From an uncultured bacterium (GTDB lineage Bacteria; Cyanobacteriota; Vampirovibrionia; Gastranaerophilales; Gastranaerophilaceae): DNA of 7,701 nt. This document shows, one piece after another, positions 7,332 to 7,701 of this stretch. The stretch spans positions 1-7,701 of the forward strand of contig USGC01000081.1 in the NCBI GenBank assembly GCA_900554095.1, read 5' to 3'. Every line of letters begins with the position of its first letter. Position 1 is the first letter of the stretch. Position numbers and translations under genes: made by a program. The notes below the pieces were generated by a model that saw only the letters and a list, made by a program, of their open reading frames with translations, made no database searches and had not been told where the DNA came from.

Positions 7332-7701
7332 ATGGTAAGACTAATTAATGAAAAAAATGCTGAATTCTTTGCAAATGTAGTATATCGAGTACTAAAGTTT
7401 CAAGAATATTTTACTCGTATAATCAATATAAACTATCAAAACACTGAGCCTTGTATTTATGCTATGTGGCATGGTCAGCAGTTTTGCGTACACGGTATAC
7501 CTAATAGAGAAAAGCTTAATATTTTAGTAAGTACGTCAATCGACGGAGAAATAATTACAAGAACTGTCCAAAAATGGGGCTTTAAAACAGTCCGTGGTTC
7601 TACTGCAAGAAAAGGTGCTGTGGGCGGCACAATGCAGATTATAGAGAGATTAAAGTCAGGAGAGTCCGTTGCAATAATGGTTGACGGGCCGCGGGGCCCT
7701 G
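7332..7701 (+). CDS. DUF374-type lysophospholipid acyltransferase family protein, 3' end outside window
   Basis: The 123 visible residues match the N-terminal half of the DUF374 branch of the acyltransferase superfamily. Landmarks in order are AMWHGQQ (44-50), LVSTSIDGEIITR (65-77), GFKTVRGSTARKG (83-95), then MQIIERLKSGESVAIMVDGPRGP (101-123). The WHG, S-x-DGE, RGST/S and DGPRGP blocks are the family signature. Members are thought to transfer acyl groups to lipid or lipid A-type precursors at the inner membrane; the substrate here cannot be read from sequence. The classical HX4D acyltransferase motif is not seen, as is usual in this branch as I recall it. I chose the ATG at 7332. An in-frame ATG at 7314 is possible and would add six residues, but it overlaps the predicted -10 box. 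Neither start has a clear ribosome-binding site. The gene is cut by the window end and is divergent from tig. Confidence 0.9.
   Translation, partial: MVRLINEKNAEFFANVVYRVLKFQEYFTRIININYQNTEPCIYAMWHGQQFCVHGIPNREKLNILVSTSIDGEIITRTVQKWGFKTVRGSTARKGAVGGTMQIIERLKSGESVAIMVDGPRGP

Noticed and set aside
7686..7700. GC-rich self-complementary stretch at the window end as a hairpin or recombination site
   Set aside because: It encodes the conserved DGPRGP motif of the acyltransferase in frame, so codon choice for Gly, Pro and Arg explains its composition.

Overview
This is an AT-rich bacterial chromosomal window of conserved housekeeping genes. I saw no insertion sequence, phage gene, CRISPR array, tRNA or rRNA. 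The genetic code looks standard, since both TAA and TAG end genes here. The ClpP, TlyA and PolA sequences look to me most like a low-GC relative of the cyanobacteria, of the Melainabacteria / Gastranaerophilales type. That placement comes from recalled motif flavour, not a search, and is tentative.

Layout. Positions 1-557 (+) hold the 3' two-thirds of a tlyA-type rRNA methyltransferase gene, interrupted by an in-frame TAG at 39-41. It runs tail to tail into 554-976 (-), a small predicted exported protein of unknown function. That gene overlaps the end of polA (961-3810, -), a full-length DNA polymerase I. A strong bidirectional hairpin at 3878-3908 separates polA from the proteostasis cluster clpX (3912-5222), clpP (5244-5837) and tig (5876-7198), all on the minus strand and transcribed in the order tig, clpP, clpX. 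From the 133-base gap upstream of tig, a DUF374-type lysophospholipid acyltransferase gene (7332 to the window end, +) is transcribed divergently.

Function. Trigger factor folds nascent chains at the ribosome exit, and ClpX unfolds substrates and feeds them into the ClpP chamber. The three genes form one compact unit with short gaps, a recognisable promoter upstream of tig and a terminator after clpX. polA and the small exported-protein gene form a second minus-strand unit that must start from its own promoter in the roughly 100-base gap after the terminator.

I found no undescribed multi-gene system. The points most worth checking are the amber codon in the SAM-binding region of tlyA, the missing catalytic residues in the PolA 3'-5' exonuclease domain, the apparently leaderless divergent promoter of the acyltransferase gene, and the unknown exported protein overlapping polA.
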